From Luteolibacter sp. Y139 (GTDB lineage Bacteria > Verrucomicrobiota > Verrucomicrobiia > Verrucomicrobiales > Akkermansiaceae), in NCBI RefSeq assembly GCF_038066715.1, contig NZ_JBBUKT010000001.1:124001-188000 (forward strand): a DNA stretch of 64,000 nucleotides, written 5' to 3'. The position numbers and the translations under genes are program-made. The stretch's first letter is position 1, and every line of letters begins with the position of its first letter. A model generated the notes under the pieces. That model saw only the letters and a list, made by a program, of their open reading frames with translations, was not told the DNA's origin and made no database searches. Shown one piece after another: positions 41,571 through 51,570 of the stretch.

Positions 41571-43985
41571 ATGCTCCGCGCCGTGGTGAACATCCGAACC
41601 GTCCTCTGCCTGATCGCCGCAGGCACCGTGCAAGCCCAGGAGCCTGCTCCGCAGCCGCCGCGTGCCGAGCCGGTCGATCCTTCGCTGAACGCCGATCCCG
41701 GCGAGGACTTTTACCAGCACGGCCGGAACCTCTATGAGGCCGCCAAGCGCGCCACCGATCTGGACCAGCGCGTCGCCGGCTTCGAGCGCGCCATCGACGT
41801 CTTCTCGCGCTACCTCAACCAGTTCCCCAACCACGCCAACGCGGAAGCCGCGCAGTGGTATCTCGGCGAAAGCTATTTCAAGGCCGGCCGCATCGAGGAC
41901 GCCAAGCGTTGCTACAACAACGTCCTTCGCAACTTCCCCAAGGGCAAATACGCCTCTGCCGCCGCCTTCATGCTGGCGGTGGATCATTTCAACAACCGCC
42001 AGTATGCGCTCGCAGCCCCGCTGTTCGAGAAGATGGCCGCGGCGGCACAGTCTCCAGCGGATCGCCAGCGCGCGCTCTTCCACGCAGGTTTCTCCTACGA
42101 ACTCCACGGCCGCACCCGCGAGGCCATGGACTACTACCGCAAGGTCATCGATGACCCGGACAAGCCGAACCTCTTCATCGAAAAGAGCCAGCTCTACCTC
42201 GGCCGCCTGCTCTCACGCGCCGAGAAGCTCGATGAAGCACTTCCGCTGCTCGACAAGGTGGTGATGTCCCGCACCGCCACTCCCGACCTGCGCGGCCCCG
42301 CCGCCATCGAAGCCGGTGCCATCGCCGCCAAGCAAGGCAACGCTGAACTCTCGGACAAGTACCTGCGAATGGCACTCGATACCCCCGGCCTGGAGAAATT
42401 CCGCCCGGACGCCCAGATCGCGCTGATGAAGACGCGCTTCGACCGCAAGGCATACGCGGACGTGATCCAAGTCTACCGCCAGAGCGCGGAAAAAGCTCAG
42501 GGCGAACAAGAAGCCCTGCGCCTCATGCTGGCCGGCCGCTCCTACATGGAACTCGATAAGAACGTCGAGGCCCTGGAAGTGTTCCGCGAGGTCGAGAAGA
42601 TGATGCTGCCGAACAACAGCTTCGCCTTCGAGGCGAACTACCTGCGGCTGCTCTGCTTCTTCCGGATCGAGGGCCACCACGTGCCAGAGCAGGTGGACGC
42701 CTTCCTGCAGCTCTATCAGAAGAATCGCCCGCGCGATCCGAAGATCCACTCCGCCCTCCTCATGAAGGCGGAGACCCTTCTCAGCGACAAGAAGGCGGCA
42801 GACGCTGCCAAAGTTTACAACGAGATCGATGGCTCCCTGCTCTCAACCGAGAACCGCAAGGGCTACCTCTACAACCGCGCCCGCTGCCAGCTCCTCTCCG
42901 AAGACCCGCAGGGAGCCGTCCGCTCCTTGAGCGACTTCATCACCTCGTTCCCGGACGACAAGCGCGCCGGTTCCGCCCTGCTCCTGCGGGCCGGGGCGTA
43001 TCGCGACGCTGGCGAGCCAAACAAGGCGCTGGCGGACTACGACAAGGTCCGTGGCCAGCAAACCGATGACGAGTCCCGCATGCTCGCCCTCATCGAGTCC
43101 GCGGACATCTGCAAGCAGGAGGGCAAGCTGGACGACATGATCACCCGCTATCGGGCCTTCCTCGAAACGTTCCCGAAGGCCGCCGACACCCGCAAGGCGA
43201 AGGCCAACTACTGGCTCGCCTGGGGTCTCGTCAAAACCGAGCGCGTGAAGGACGCCGTCCCCTATGCCGAGGCAGCCCGCAAGCTGGACTCGAAGACCTA
43301 TGGCAAGAACGCCGGCACCCTGCTCGCGCTCGCCCACTGGTCGCTCCAGAATCCGGAAGCCGTCTGCGCCGAGGTGGACCGCGCCATCGAGGAGCAGAAT
43401 GTCGTCTCCCTGCCTGACCAGCTGATCTCGTGGGCGGCCATGCAGGCCTTCAGCTCGAATCGCTTCGAACAGGCCGCCCGCTTCTACGATCTGGTCGCGG
43501 ATCAGGATGACCCACGCACCACGCCGAAGGAAATCTGGCGGAATTTTGGCAAGGCCCTGCTCGCCGCCCACAAGGCGGAGGCTGCGCTGCCAGCGATCAA
43601 CAACGCCCTCGAGGTCGAAGAGAATCCCAGCTGGAAGACCGATGGCCTCTTGGACAAGGCCAAGGCCCTGTTCGCGCTGAACAAGCTCGATGATGCACTG
43701 CAGGTCGTCGAAGAATGCCAGCTGCTCCGTCCCGAAGGTCGCGTCAATGCGGGCATCCGCATCACCAAGGGCGATATCCTGATGAAGAAGAACGACCCGG
43801 CCGCGGCGGTGAATGAATACGTCGCCGTGGCGGTATTCCTCAGCGATGATGATCGCCAGTTGAAGCCCGAGGTGCTTTGGAAACTCGAAGAAGCTCTCAA
43901 GAAGAAGGGCGATGCTGCGGACGCGGAGAAATACCGCCTGGAGCGCGAGAAGAAATACCCCGGCTGGAACCCTCCGGGGAAGTAA
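41571..43985 (+). CDS. Exported TPR protein in the exbBD operon
   Basis: 804 residues from the ATG at 41571 ([20 protein letters not shown], cleavage after QAQ); the open frame upstream overlaps exbD and is not used. Many TPR units: [26 protein letters not shown], [100 protein letters not shown]. The first repeats resemble tol-pal YbgF/CpoB and BamD-like arrays. It is presumably a periplasmic partner of the ExbBD motor. The gene ends at a terminator 40 bases later, completing a three-gene unit. Confidence 0.8.
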   Translation: MLRAVVNIRTVLCLIAAGTVQAQEPAPQPPRAEPVDPSLNADPGEDFYQHGRNLYEAAKRATDLDQRVAGFERAIDVFSRYLNQFPNHANAEAAQWYLGESYFKAGRIEDAKRCYNNVLRNFPKGKYASAAAFMLAVDHFNNRQYALAAPLFEKMAAAAQSPADRQRALFHAGFSYELHGRTREAMDYYRKVIDDPDKPNLFIEKSQLYLGRLLSRAEKLDEALPLLDKVVMSRTATPDLRGPAAIEAGAIAAKQGNAELSDKYLRMALDTPGLEKFRPDAQIALMKTRFDRKAYADVIQVYRQSAEKAQGEQEALRLMLAGRSYMELDKNVEALEVFREVEKMMLPNNSFAFEANYLRLLCFFRIEGHHVPEQVDAFLQLYQKNRPRDPKIHSALLMKAETLLSDKKAADAAKVYNEIDGSLLSTENRKGYLYNRARCQLLSEDPQGAVRSLSDFITSFPDDKRAGSALLLRAGAYRDAGEPNKALADYDKVRGQQTDDESRMLALIESADICKQEGKLDDMITRYRAFLETFPKAADTRKAKANYWLAWGLVKTERVKDAVPYAEAARKLDSKTYGKNAGTLLALAHWSLQNPEAVCAEVDRAIEEQNVVSLPDQLISWAAMQAFSSNRFEQAARFYDLVADQDDPRTTPKEIWRNFGKALLAAHKAEAALPAINNALEVEENPSWKTDGLLDKAKALFALNKLDDALQVVEECQLLRPEGRVNAGIRITKGDILMKKNDPAAAVNEYVAVAVFLSDDDRQLKPEVLWKLEEALKKKGDAADAEKYRLEREKKYPGWNPPGK

Positions 43986-44025
43986 GGTTCGCGAAACGAG
44001 AAATCGACCTCTCCATGATCTCCGG

Positions 44026-44051
44026 AAGCCCGCCAATGCCTTGGCGGGCTT
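44026..44051 (+). terminator. Intrinsic terminator of the exbBD-TPR operon
   Basis: AAGCCCGCCAA, loop TGCC, TTGGCGGGCTT, then TTCG: a perfect 11-pair stem 40 bases after the TPR stop. Confidence 0.85.
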
Positions 44052-44199
44052 TTCGTTGTCATACATCCGGCCGGGCGAAAAGCACCGGCATCAGGCTCAA
44101 GAAATTCCGTGCACGAGGCTCTTTCGAACCGTTTCAAGCTTGTCAGTTAGAACAGATGCTCCAAGTTACGAGACGAACCCATACCCGGATCTTTCTCCG

Positions 44200-46266
44200 A
44201 TGCAGAGTTTTCTAACCGAACACGGCATAGCCACCTCCCTCACTCTCGGTGCCGTCGGACTGGCGGGCGCATTTCTCCTGATCCGGATGGTCAATTCCTG
44301 CTCGGCAGGAAATGACCGCATGGCCGAGATTGCCGGAGCCGTGCAGGAAGGGGCCAAAGCCTATCTTCATCGTCAGGTGCTCACCATTTCGGTGATCGCG
44401 GTGCTGCTTGTCATCGCCATCGGCTATCTTCGGGACACCTATACAGCTCTCGGCTTCGTGCTGGGCGCCGTGTGTTCCCTCGCCGCAGGCTACATCGGCA
44501 TGATGATCGCTGTCCGCGCCAACGTCCGCACCGCGCAGGCTGCCTCGGAAAGCCCTCACGCTGCCCTGCGAGTTGCCTTCAATGGCGGCGCGGTCACCGG
44601 GCTCCTCGTAGTCGGACTCGGCCTGCTTTCGGTGGGCCTCTTCTACAAGATCGTACTCGAATACAGCGGCGAGGTGAAGATCGCCATCAACTCGCTGATC
44701 GGCCTCGCCCTCGGCAGCTCGTTGATCAGCGTTTTCGCCCGGCTCGGCGGCGGGATCTATACGAAAGCTGCCGACGTCGGCGCGGACCTCGTTGGCAAGA
44801 TCGAGCAGAACCTTCAGGAAGACGACCCGCGCAATCCCGCCACCATCGCGGACAACGTAGGCGACAATGTCGGCGACTGTGCCGGCATGGCCGCGGACGT
44901 TTTCGAAACCTATGCAGTGAGCCTCATCGGAGCCGTGCTGGTCGCTTTCCTTACTACCCATGGCGCGTCGGAGGCAGCCCTGATTTATCCCTTCGTCATT
45001 TGCGGCGTATCGATCATCGGCGCGCTGTTAGGCATCGCCTTCGTCAATGTCGTGCGCATCTCCCCCACCAAGGCCTTGGTCGGCGGAGTGGTCATCAGCG
45101 GCATCGTTTCCGCCGCGCTCTTGAAGCCAGTCACGGATTCCATGTTCCCGCAGGCCATCGCGTTCTCGGGCACGGGCAAGCTGGTCGAAGCATCCGCTCT
45201 CTTCACCTGCGTGCTGGTCGGCATCGTCCTGACCTTCGCCACGGTGATGATCACGAATTACTACACTTCCACCGCACACCGACCGGTGAGGCGTATCGCC
45301 GAAGCCTGCAATACCGGCCACGCGACGAACATCATCGCCGGTATCAGCACCGGCCACCACGCCACCGTCTTGCCCGTGCTCTGCATCGCCGCCTCCATCT
45401 GGATGTGCTACACGCAGGCCGGCCTCTACGGCATCGCCATCGCAGTCGTCAGCATGCTTAGCCTCTCCGGCATCATCATCTCGCTCGATGCCTTCGGCCC
45501 CATCACCGACAACGCCGGCGGCATCGCCGTGATGAGCGGTCTCGATCCCTCCGTCCGCAAGATCACCGACGAACTCGATGCCGTGGGCAACACCATGAAG
45601 GCCGTCACCAAGGGCTACGCCATCGCTTCCGCTGGTCTCGCCGCCATGGTGCTCTTCGGCTCCTACGTCGAGGAGCTCAAGGCCCACCTCGGCCATGACT
45701 TCGTGTTCGACCTGATGGACCCGCGGGTGATGATCGGCCTCTTCATCGGCGGCCTGCTCCCCTTCTCCTTCACCGCCTACGCCATGGACGCCGTCGGAAG
45801 TGCCGCCGGTGCCGTAGTGAGGGAAGTCCGCCGCCAGATCGAGGCCTTCCCCGGCATCCTTACTGGCAAGGACACTCCCGACTACCGGCAGTGCGTGGAC
45901 ATCGTGACCAAGGCTGCGCTTCGCCAGATGATCCTCCCCGCTCTGCTGCCGCTGATCTTCGTGGTGGCTGTCGCCATCATCCCTGAGCATGGCCCCTACT
46001 TCCTCGGCGGGCTCTTAGTCGGCACCATCGTGACCGGCCTCTTCATCGGCATCGCCATGACTTCCTCCGGCGGTGCCTGGGACAATGCCAAGAAATACGT
46101 CGAGGACGGGAACCACGGCGGCAAGGGCTCGCCCGCCCACGCCGCCAGCGTGACCGGCGACACCGTGGGCGACCCCTACAAGGACACCGCCGGACCCGCC
46201 GTGAATCCCATGATCAAGGTGGTGAACATCCTCGCCATCCTGCTGATTCCTATTCTTTTCCGATAA
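44200..46266 (+). CDS. hppA: Membrane-bound H+-translocating pyrophosphatase
   Basis: 688 residues from the ATG at 44200 ([20 protein letters not shown]); earlier in-frame codons overlap the terminator region. Family features: about 16 TM segments, [20 protein letters not shown] then [20 protein letters not shown] (pyrophosphate/Mg2+ site), and [20 protein letters not shown]. The diagnostic motif reads [17 protein letters not shown] with lysine at residue 467, the form found in K+-independent H+-pyrophosphatases (K+-dependent ones have alanine there). It converts pyrophosphate hydrolysis into a proton gradient. The C-terminus contains [20 protein letters not shown], the conserved end of the family. 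It is a single-gene unit. Confidence 0.95.
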   Translation: MQSFLTEHGIATSLTLGAVGLAGAFLLIRMVNSCSAGNDRMAEIAGAVQEGAKAYLHRQVLTISVIAVLLVIAIGYLRDTYTALGFVLGAVCSLAAGYIGMMIAVRANVRTAQAASESPHAALRVAFNGGAVTGLLVVGLGLLSVGLFYKIVLEYSGEVKIAINSLIGLALGSSLISVFARLGGGIYTKAADVGADLVGKIEQNLQEDDPRNPATIADNVGDNVGDCAGMAADVFETYAVSLIGAVLVAFLTTHGASEAALIYPFVICGVSIIGALLGIAFVNVVRISPTKALVGGVVISGIVSAALLKPVTDSMFPQAIAFSGTGKLVEASALFTCVLVGIVLTFATVMITNYYTSTAHRPVRRIAEACNTGHATNIIAGISTGHHATVLPVLCIAASIWMCYTQAGLYGIAIAVVSMLSLSGIIISLDAFGPITDNAGGIAVMSGLDPSVRKITDELDAVGNTMKAVTKGYAIASAGLAAMVLFGSYVEELKAHLGHDFVFDLMDPRVMIGLFIGGLLPFSFTAYAMDAVGSAAGAVVREVRRQIEAFPGILTGKDTPDYRQCVDIVTKAALRQMILPALLPLIFVVAVAIIPEHGPYFLGGLLVGTIVTGLFIGIAMTSSGGAWDNAKKYVEDGNHGGKGSPAHAASVTGDTVGDPYKDTAGPAVNPMIKVVNILAILLIPILFR

Positions 46267-46370
46267 CTTTTCCGCTGACACGGGAAATCGGGTGATGGGG
46301 CACCGGACGTGCTCTTGTCACCTAGCAGACACATTTCCCATCCGGTCTGCCTGCCGCGCCCACCCTACGC

Positions 46371-46820
46371 ATGCCTAGCCGCCCCGTTGCCGATTCCGTC
46401 AGCCGCGCTCGCTCCATTCATGACAAGCGACCGTTCCAGCGCGCGATCTTCTTCACGCTGCTCCATTATCTTTGCATCATCGCCTTCATCACCTGCGCGG
46501 TGATCCTGTTTCTTCACCCCGAGCCGATGACGATGGCGAAGCCGCTGATCGCCTCGGCCATCGCCGTCGCCGTAAGCTGGCTGATCTCCTACCTCCGTCG
46601 GCGCTCCGCCCGTTGCCCGCTGTGCAAGGGCTCTTCGCTTCTCGACAGCGGCGCCGCAAAACACGCCAAGGCCTATCGCCTGCGTCCGTTCAACTACGGC
46701 ACCACCGCCGTGCTCGGCATCCTTTTTCTCAATCGCTTCCGCTGCATGTACTGCGGCACGCCCTATGACCTCCAGAAGCGCTCCGCCGTCGAGCGCAGGC
46801 GGGAGCAGTCGAATCACTAG
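46371..46820 (+). CDS. Hypothetical membrane protein with paired CxxC motifs
   Basis: 149 residues. A basic N-terminus, then one or two hydrophobic segments (LHYLCIIAFITCAVILFLHP and PLIASAIAVAVSWLISYL), then a cytoplasmic zinc-ribbon-like region with CPLC and CMYC pairs separated by about 45 residues including a LRPFNYGTTAVLGILFLNRF segment. No family recognised. It sits alone between hppA and the kdp locus; no shared transcript is obvious. Confidence 0.6.
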   Translation: MPSRPVADSVSRARSIHDKRPFQRAIFFTLLHYLCIIAFITCAVILFLHPEPMTMAKPLIASAIAVAVSWLISYLRRRSARCPLCKGSSLLDSGAAKHAKAYRLRPFNYGTTAVLGILFLNRFRCMYCGTPYDLQKRSAVERRREQSNH

Positions 46821-46883
46821 GCGGGTGGTATGCGGGATGGGCGGAGTTCCTCCCCCCACGAACCTCGGAGCCTCTTTGCGGCT

Positions 46884-46920
46884 TTGACGCTTTCTTGACG
46901 CCTCTGGCCGGGACTTTGAC
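46884..46920 (+). promoter_or_regulatory. Three helically phased TTGAC repeats before the kdp operon
   Basis: TTGAC occurs at 46884, 46895 and 46916, that is 11 and 21 bases apart (one and two DNA turns), ending 36 bases before the first small kdp ORF. It may be the KdpE-binding and promoter region, but no known KdpE consensus is matched. Confidence 0.35.
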
Positions 46921-46956
46921 TCCCCGGATTCCGGATCCGTGGGACCATGGCTTCGT

Positions 46957-47040
46957 ATGAACGACGCGATTTACCTGAGCGTGGCCGGGGCCTTCTTCGT
47001 CCTCGCCTTCCTCTACGCCAATTTCTGCGAACGCCTCTGA
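46957..47040 (+). CDS. 27-residue membrane peptide at the head of the kdp operon
   Basis: MNDAIYLSVAGAFFVLAFLY followed by ANFCERL. One hydrophobic helix with a short basic end. Its position directly before kdpF and the tail pattern CERL resemble unnamed small proteins reported upstream of kdpF in other phyla, from memory. It is followed four bases later by the kdpF ATG. Function unknown; it may be a further Kdp subunit. Confidence 0.6.
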   Translation: MNDAIYLSVAGAFFVLAFLYANFCERL

Positions 47041-47044
47041 TCCC

Positions 47045-47128
47045 ATGGAAACCATCATCGTCGGGCTCATCGCCCTCGGCCTCCTTGCCTACCTGTTCAC
47101 GGCCATGATCCGGCCGGAGAAATTTTAA
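47045..47128 (+). CDS. kdpF: K+-transporting ATPase subunit KdpF
   Basis: 27 residues: METIIVGLIALGLLAYLFTA then MIRPEKF. The single TM helix and the terminal RPEKF are the KdpF hallmark. KdpF stabilises the KdpABC complex at a lipid-like site. It lies 12 bases before kdpA. Confidence 0.9.
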   Translation: METIIVGLIALGLLAYLFTAMIRPEKF

Positions 47129-47140
47129 CCACCCGGTCCC

Positions 47141-48928
47141 ATGCACGCAAAAGACTGGCTCCAACTCGCCCTCTTCATTGGCATCCTCACCGCCATCACC
47201 AAGCCGCTCGGCATCTACCTGACCAAGGTGCTCGATCCTGACGGCAAGACCTGGCTCGACCCCGTGCTCCGGCCGCTCGAGAAGCTCACCTATCGCCTCA
47301 TGGGCGTGAAGTCCGGCGAGCAGCACGACTGGAAAGGCTACACGCTCGCCATGCTACTCTTCAGCTTGGTGGGCGTAGCCTTCACCTACGCGATCCTGCG
47401 GCTCCAACATCTGTTGCCGCTGAATCCTCAGGGCCTGCCCGCCCTCTCCCCGGCACTCGCCTTCAACACCGCCGTCAGCTTCACGACTAATACCAACTGG
47501 CAGAGCTACGGCGGCGAGACGACCATGTCCTATCTGTCACAGATGGTCGGCCTGACCTTCCACAACTTCGTCTCGGCCGCCACCGGCATCGGCATCGCCG
47601 CGGCACTCGTGCGCGGCATCGCCCGCCACACCACCACCTCGTTGGGGAACTTCTGGGTCGATCTGGTGCGCTCCACCTACTACCTGCTGCTGCCGATCTG
47701 CGTGGCCTTCGCGGTCTTCCTCGTCTCGCAAGGCATGATCCAGAATTTCAATGCCTACGATACCGCGCACCTCGTCGAGCCACAAACCGTGCAGGTCGAA
47801 TCCACCAACGCCGCCGGTGAAAAGACCACGGAATCCACCACGCTCGACACCCAGACCATCGCCCAAGGCCCGATGGCCTCACAGGTCGCGATCAAGATGC
47901 TCGGCACCAATGGTGGCGGCTTCGCCAATGCCAACGCAGCCCATCCGTTCGAAAACCCCACCCCGCTCTCGAACTTCATCCAGATGCTCTCGATCTTCGC
48001 GATCGGCAGCGGCCTCACCTGGTATCTCGGCAAGTCTACCGGCAACCAGGGACACGGCTGGTCGGTGTGGGCCGCCATGATGATCCTCTTCGTCGCTGGC
48101 ACACTCGTTTGCTGGTGGGCGGAGTCCGCGGGCAATCCCATCCATCACGCGCTCGGCGTCGCCGCAGCCGATGGCAACTTCGAAGGCAAGGAAGTCCGCT
48201 TCGGCATCTTCAATTCCTCTCTCTTCGCCGTCGTCACCACCTCCGCCTCCTGCGGTGCGGTGAATGCGATGCATGACTCCTTCACCGCCATTGGCGGCCT
48301 GATCCCGCTGTTCATGATGGAGCTCGGCGAGGTCGTCATCGGCGGTGTCGGCGCGGGCCTTTACGGCATGCTCGTCTTCGTGGTGCTCGCCGTGTTCATC
48401 GCCGGCCTCATGGTCGGCCGTACCCCGGAATACCTCGGCAAGAAGATCAATGCCTTCGAGGTGAAGATGGCGATGCTCTCCCTGCTCGTCCTCACCCTCA
48501 CCATCCTCGGCTTCACCGCCTGGGCCTCCGTGGCAAACTGGGGCCTCGCCGGTCTCAACAACGCCGGCCCCCACGGCTTCAGCGAAATCCTCTACGCCTT
48601 CAGCTCCGCCACCGCCAACAACGGCAGCGCCTTCGGCGGCCTCACCGCGAACCCGGCGAACGGCGACCCTCACTACAACGTGACACTCGGCATCGCGATG
48701 CTGGTCGGCCGCTTCCTGATGATCGTCCCCATCCTCGCGCTCGCAGGCTCACTGGCGAAGAAGAAGTTCTCCCCGCCCAGCCCCGGCACCTTCCCGGTCT
48801 CCGGTGGCACCTTCACCGTGCTCCTCATCGGCACCGTGCTGCTCATCGGCGCGCTGAACTTCCTGCCAGCCCTCGCTCTCGGCCCCATCGTCGAGCACTT
48901 CCTCACCCTGTCCGGCAACCTTTTCTAA
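47141..48928 (+). CDS. kdpA: K+-transporting ATPase subunit A
   Basis: 595 residues, slightly longer than E. coli KdpA. About ten TM segments with four selectivity-filter loops of the SKT superfamily: [14 protein letters not shown] (first), [20 protein letters not shown] (second), [16 protein letters not shown] (third) and [15 protein letters not shown] (fourth). It binds and passes K+ into the intramembrane tunnel to KdpB. It is the third gene of the kdp operon, with kdpB seven bases downstream. Confidence 0.97.
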   Translation: MHAKDWLQLALFIGILTAITKPLGIYLTKVLDPDGKTWLDPVLRPLEKLTYRLMGVKSGEQHDWKGYTLAMLLFSLVGVAFTYAILRLQHLLPLNPQGLPALSPALAFNTAVSFTTNTNWQSYGGETTMSYLSQMVGLTFHNFVSAATGIGIAAALVRGIARHTTTSLGNFWVDLVRSTYYLLLPICVAFAVFLVSQGMIQNFNAYDTAHLVEPQTVQVESTNAAGEKTTESTTLDTQTIAQGPMASQVAIKMLGTNGGGFANANAAHPFENPTPLSNFIQMLSIFAIGSGLTWYLGKSTGNQGHGWSVWAAMMILFVAGTLVCWWAESAGNPIHHALGVAAADGNFEGKEVRFGIFNSSLFAVVTTSASCGAVNAMHDSFTAIGGLIPLFMMELGEVVIGGVGAGLYGMLVFVVLAVFIAGLMVGRTPEYLGKKINAFEVKMAMLSLLVLTLTILGFTAWASVANWGLAGLNNAGPHGFSEILYAFSSATANNGSAFGGLTANPANGDPHYNVTLGIAMLVGRFLMIVPILALAGSLAKKKFSPPSPGTFPVSGGTFTVLLIGTVLLIGALNFLPALALGPIVEHFLTLSGNLF

Positions 48929-48935
48929 CACATCC

Positions 48936-50960
48936 ATGTCCAACAAAGCTCCATCCCTCTTCGACAAGGCGATCATCAAGCCCGCCATCGGAGAGTCCTT
49001 CAAGAAGCTCGACCCGCGCGTCATGGTGAAGAATCCCGTGATGTTCGTCACCGAGGTCGGCGCCGTGCTGACCACCGTCGCCATCTTCACCGCGAAGACC
49101 GACCACGGCTTCATCATCCAGCTCGCCGTCTGGCTGTGGTTCACCGTCCTCTTCGCGAACTTCGCAGAAGCGGTCGCCGAAGGCCGCGGCAAGGCCCAGG
49201 CCGACAGCCTGCGCAAGGCCCGCAAGGACACCATCGCCCGCCGCCTCACCAAGGACGGCAAGGAAGAGTCAGTAGCCGCACCCGCCCTTGAAAAAGGCGA
49301 TCTCGTCGTCTGCGAAACCGGCGATGTGATTCCTGCCGACGGCGAGGTCGTCGAAGGCATCGCCAGCGTCGATGAAGCCGCCATCACCGGCGAGTCCGCA
49401 CCCGTCATCCGCGAAAGCGGCGGTGACCGCAGCGCCGTCACCGGCGGCACCCGCGTCATCAGCGACCGCATCGTGATCAAGATCACCTCGGAGAAGGGCA
49501 ATACCTTCCTCGACCGCATGATCTCGATGGTGGAAGGCGCCAAACGCCAGAAAACCCCGAACGAAATCGCGCTGACCATCCTGCTCTCCGCGATGACGCT
49601 GATCTTCCTGCTCGTCTGCATTACGCTGAAGCCCTTCGGCATCTACGCCGGCATGGAGTTCACCATTCCCGTGCTGGTCGCCCTGCTCGTCTGTCTGATC
49701 CCCACCACCATTGGCGGCCTGCTCAGTGCCATCGGCATCAGCGGCATCGACCGCATGATCCGCCGCAATGTCATCGCCACCAGCGGCCGCGCTGTCGAGG
49801 CGGCCGGCGACATCGACGTGCTGCTATTGGACAAGACCGGCACCATCACCATCGGCAACCGCATGGCCTCCGCCTTCCTCCCCGCACCGGGAGTCAGCGA
49901 ACAAGACCTCGCCGATGCCGCGCAGCTTTCCTCGCTCGCTGATGAAACCCCGGAAGGCCGCAGCATCGTCGTCCTCGCCAAGGAGAAGTTCAACATCCGC
50001 GGCCGTGAACTCCAACAACCACACGCCCACTTCGTTCCCTTCACCGCGCAGACCCGCATGAGCGGCGTCGACCTCGACGGCCACAGCATCCGCAAGGGAG
50101 CCGCCGAGTCCGTGCAGCGCTGGATTGAGGAGCAAGGCGGTCGCTATCCGGAAGAAGTGTCCTCCGCCGTCGAGGCCGCGGCCCGCGCCGGGCGCACACC
50201 ACTGGTCGTTGCCGAGGGCAAGAACGTGCTCGGCGTGGTGGAGCTCAAGGACGTCGTCAAAGGCGGCATCAAGGAACGCTTCGCCCAGCTCCGCAAGATG
50301 GGCATCCGCACCGTCATGATCACCGGCGACAATCCCATGACCGCCGCCGCCATCGCCGCCGAAGCAGGCGTCGACGACTTCATGGCTCAGGCCACTCCCG
50401 AAGATAAGCTCAAGCGCATCCGTGCCGAACAAGCCGCTGGTCATCTCGTCGCCATGACCGGCGACGGCACCAATGACGCCCCCGCACTTGCCCAGGCCGA
50501 CGTCGGCGTCGCCATGAACACCGGCACCCAGGCCGCCCGCGAAGCCGGCAACATGGTCGACCTCGATAGCAACCCGACCAAGCTCATCGAGATCGTCGAA
50601 ATCGGAAAGCAGCTCCTGATGACCCGCGGCTCTCTAACAACATTCTCCATCGCCAACGACGTCGCAAAGTACTTCGCCATCATCCCCGCCATGCTGATGG
50701 TTACCTTCCCCGCCATCTCGCCGCTCAATGTCATGAAACTGGCCTCACCCCAGAGCGCCATCCTCAGCGCCGTGATCTTCAATGCGCTGATCATCATCGC
50801 CCTCATCCCGCTCGCCCTGAAAGGCGTCGCCTACAAGCCGCTCGGCGCGATGGCCGTGCTGCGCCGCAACCTGCTCGTCTACGGCCTCGGTGGCTTGCTG
50901 CTGCCCTTCGCCGGCATCAAGGCCGTCGATCTCGTCGTCTCCACCCTTCACCTCGTCTGA
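48936..50960 (+). CDS. kdpB: K+-transporting ATPase subunit B (P-type ATPase)
   Basis: 674 residues. P-type ATPase motifs: the phosphorylated aspartate D299 in [13 protein letters not shown], the actuator loop [14 protein letters not shown] with Ser154 (the position of the inhibitory phosphoserine in E. coli), [20 protein letters not shown] and [20 protein letters not shown]. It hydrolyses ATP to drive K+ import against steep gradients. Seven TM segments are expected. It is placed between kdpA and kdpC with intergenic spaces of seven and three bases, and all subunits are intact. Confidence 0.97.
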   Translation: MSNKAPSLFDKAIIKPAIGESFKKLDPRVMVKNPVMFVTEVGAVLTTVAIFTAKTDHGFIIQLAVWLWFTVLFANFAEAVAEGRGKAQADSLRKARKDTIARRLTKDGKEESVAAPALEKGDLVVCETGDVIPADGEVVEGIASVDEAAITGESAPVIRESGGDRSAVTGGTRVISDRIVIKITSEKGNTFLDRMISMVEGAKRQKTPNEIALTILLSAMTLIFLLVCITLKPFGIYAGMEFTIPVLVALLVCLIPTTIGGLLSAIGISGIDRMIRRNVIATSGRAVEAAGDIDVLLLDKTGTITIGNRMASAFLPAPGVSEQDLADAAQLSSLADETPEGRSIVVLAKEKFNIRGRELQQPHAHFVPFTAQTRMSGVDLDGHSIRKGAAESVQRWIEEQGGRYPEEVSSAVEAAARAGRTPLVVAEGKNVLGVVELKDVVKGGIKERFAQLRKMGIRTVMITGDNPMTAAAIAAEAGVDDFMAQATPEDKLKRIRAEQAAGHLVAMTGDGTNDAPALAQADVGVAMNTGTQAAREAGNMVDLDSNPTKLIEIVEIGKQLLMTRGSLTTFSIANDVAKYFAIIPAMLMVTFPAISPLNVMKLASPQSAILSAVIFNALIIIALIPLALKGVAYKPLGAMAVLRRNLLVYGLGGLLLPFAGIKAVDLVVSTLHLV

Positions 50961-50963
50961 TCC

Positions 50964-51554
50964 ATGAACTCGTTCGTTTCCCAACTCCGCGGCGCCGTCG
51001 TTTCCACGGTCGTGCTCGCCGCCGTCACCTGCGGCGCCTACCCGCTCATCGTCACCGGCATCTCCCGCGCTGCCTTCAAGGACAAGGCGGACGGCAGCCT
51101 GATCCGGGATAAATCCGGCCAAGTCATCGGTTCCTCCCTGCTCGGCCAAAATTTCACCGGCGACAAATACTTCCACCCTCGCCCCTCCGCCGCCGGAGCG
51201 AACGGCTACGATGCCACCAGCTCCAGCGGCACCAACCTCGGCCCCACCTCGCAGAAGCTCGCCGACCAGATCAAGGAGCGCGTGGCCGCCTATCGCACCA
51301 CCAACGGCCTCCCCGCCGACCAAGCCGTACCCGCCGACGCCGTCACCGCCTCCGGCAGCGGCCTCGATCCCCACATCAGCCCCGCCAATGCCGACCTCCA
51401 GGCCACGCGTGTCGCCAAGGCCCGCAATCTTCCCGTGGAAAAGGTCCGCGAGCTCATTCAGGCGCACACGGATAGCCCCGATCTCGGCATCCTCGGAGAT
51501 CCCGGCGTTCACGTGCTGAAACTCAATCTCGCCCTCGACGAACTTTCCCGGTGA
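50964..51554 (+). CDS. kdpC: K+-transporting ATPase subunit C
   Basis: 196 residues with one N-terminal TM helix (VVSTVVLAAVTCGAYPLIVTG) and a periplasmic domain. Conserved KdpC segments: GSSLLGQNFTGDKYFHPRPS, AAGANGYDATSSSGTNLGP, TASGSGLDPHISPANADLQ and DSPDLGILGDPGVHVLKLN. It holds the complex together. kdpD follows 16 bases later, so transporter and sensor genes probably share one transcript. Confidence 0.96.
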   Translation: MNSFVSQLRGAVVSTVVLAAVTCGAYPLIVTGISRAAFKDKADGSLIRDKSGQVIGSSLLGQNFTGDKYFHPRPSAAGANGYDATSSSGTNLGPTSQKLADQIKERVAAYRTTNGLPADQAVPADAVTASGSGLDPHISPANADLQATRVAKARNLPVEKVRELIQAHTDSPDLGILGDPGVHVLKLNLALDELSR

Positions 51555-51570
51555 ACTGTTGACGGCTCCC

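Noticed and set aside
40107..42107. A 666-codon minus-strand open frame over exbB, exbD and the TPR gene.
   Set aside because: It is antisense to three recognisable genes with consistent operon structure.
45028..45990. A 320-codon minus-strand frame (Asp/His/Gly-rich) opposite hppA.
   Set aside because: Antisense to the pyrophosphatase with its conserved motifs; no signature of its own.
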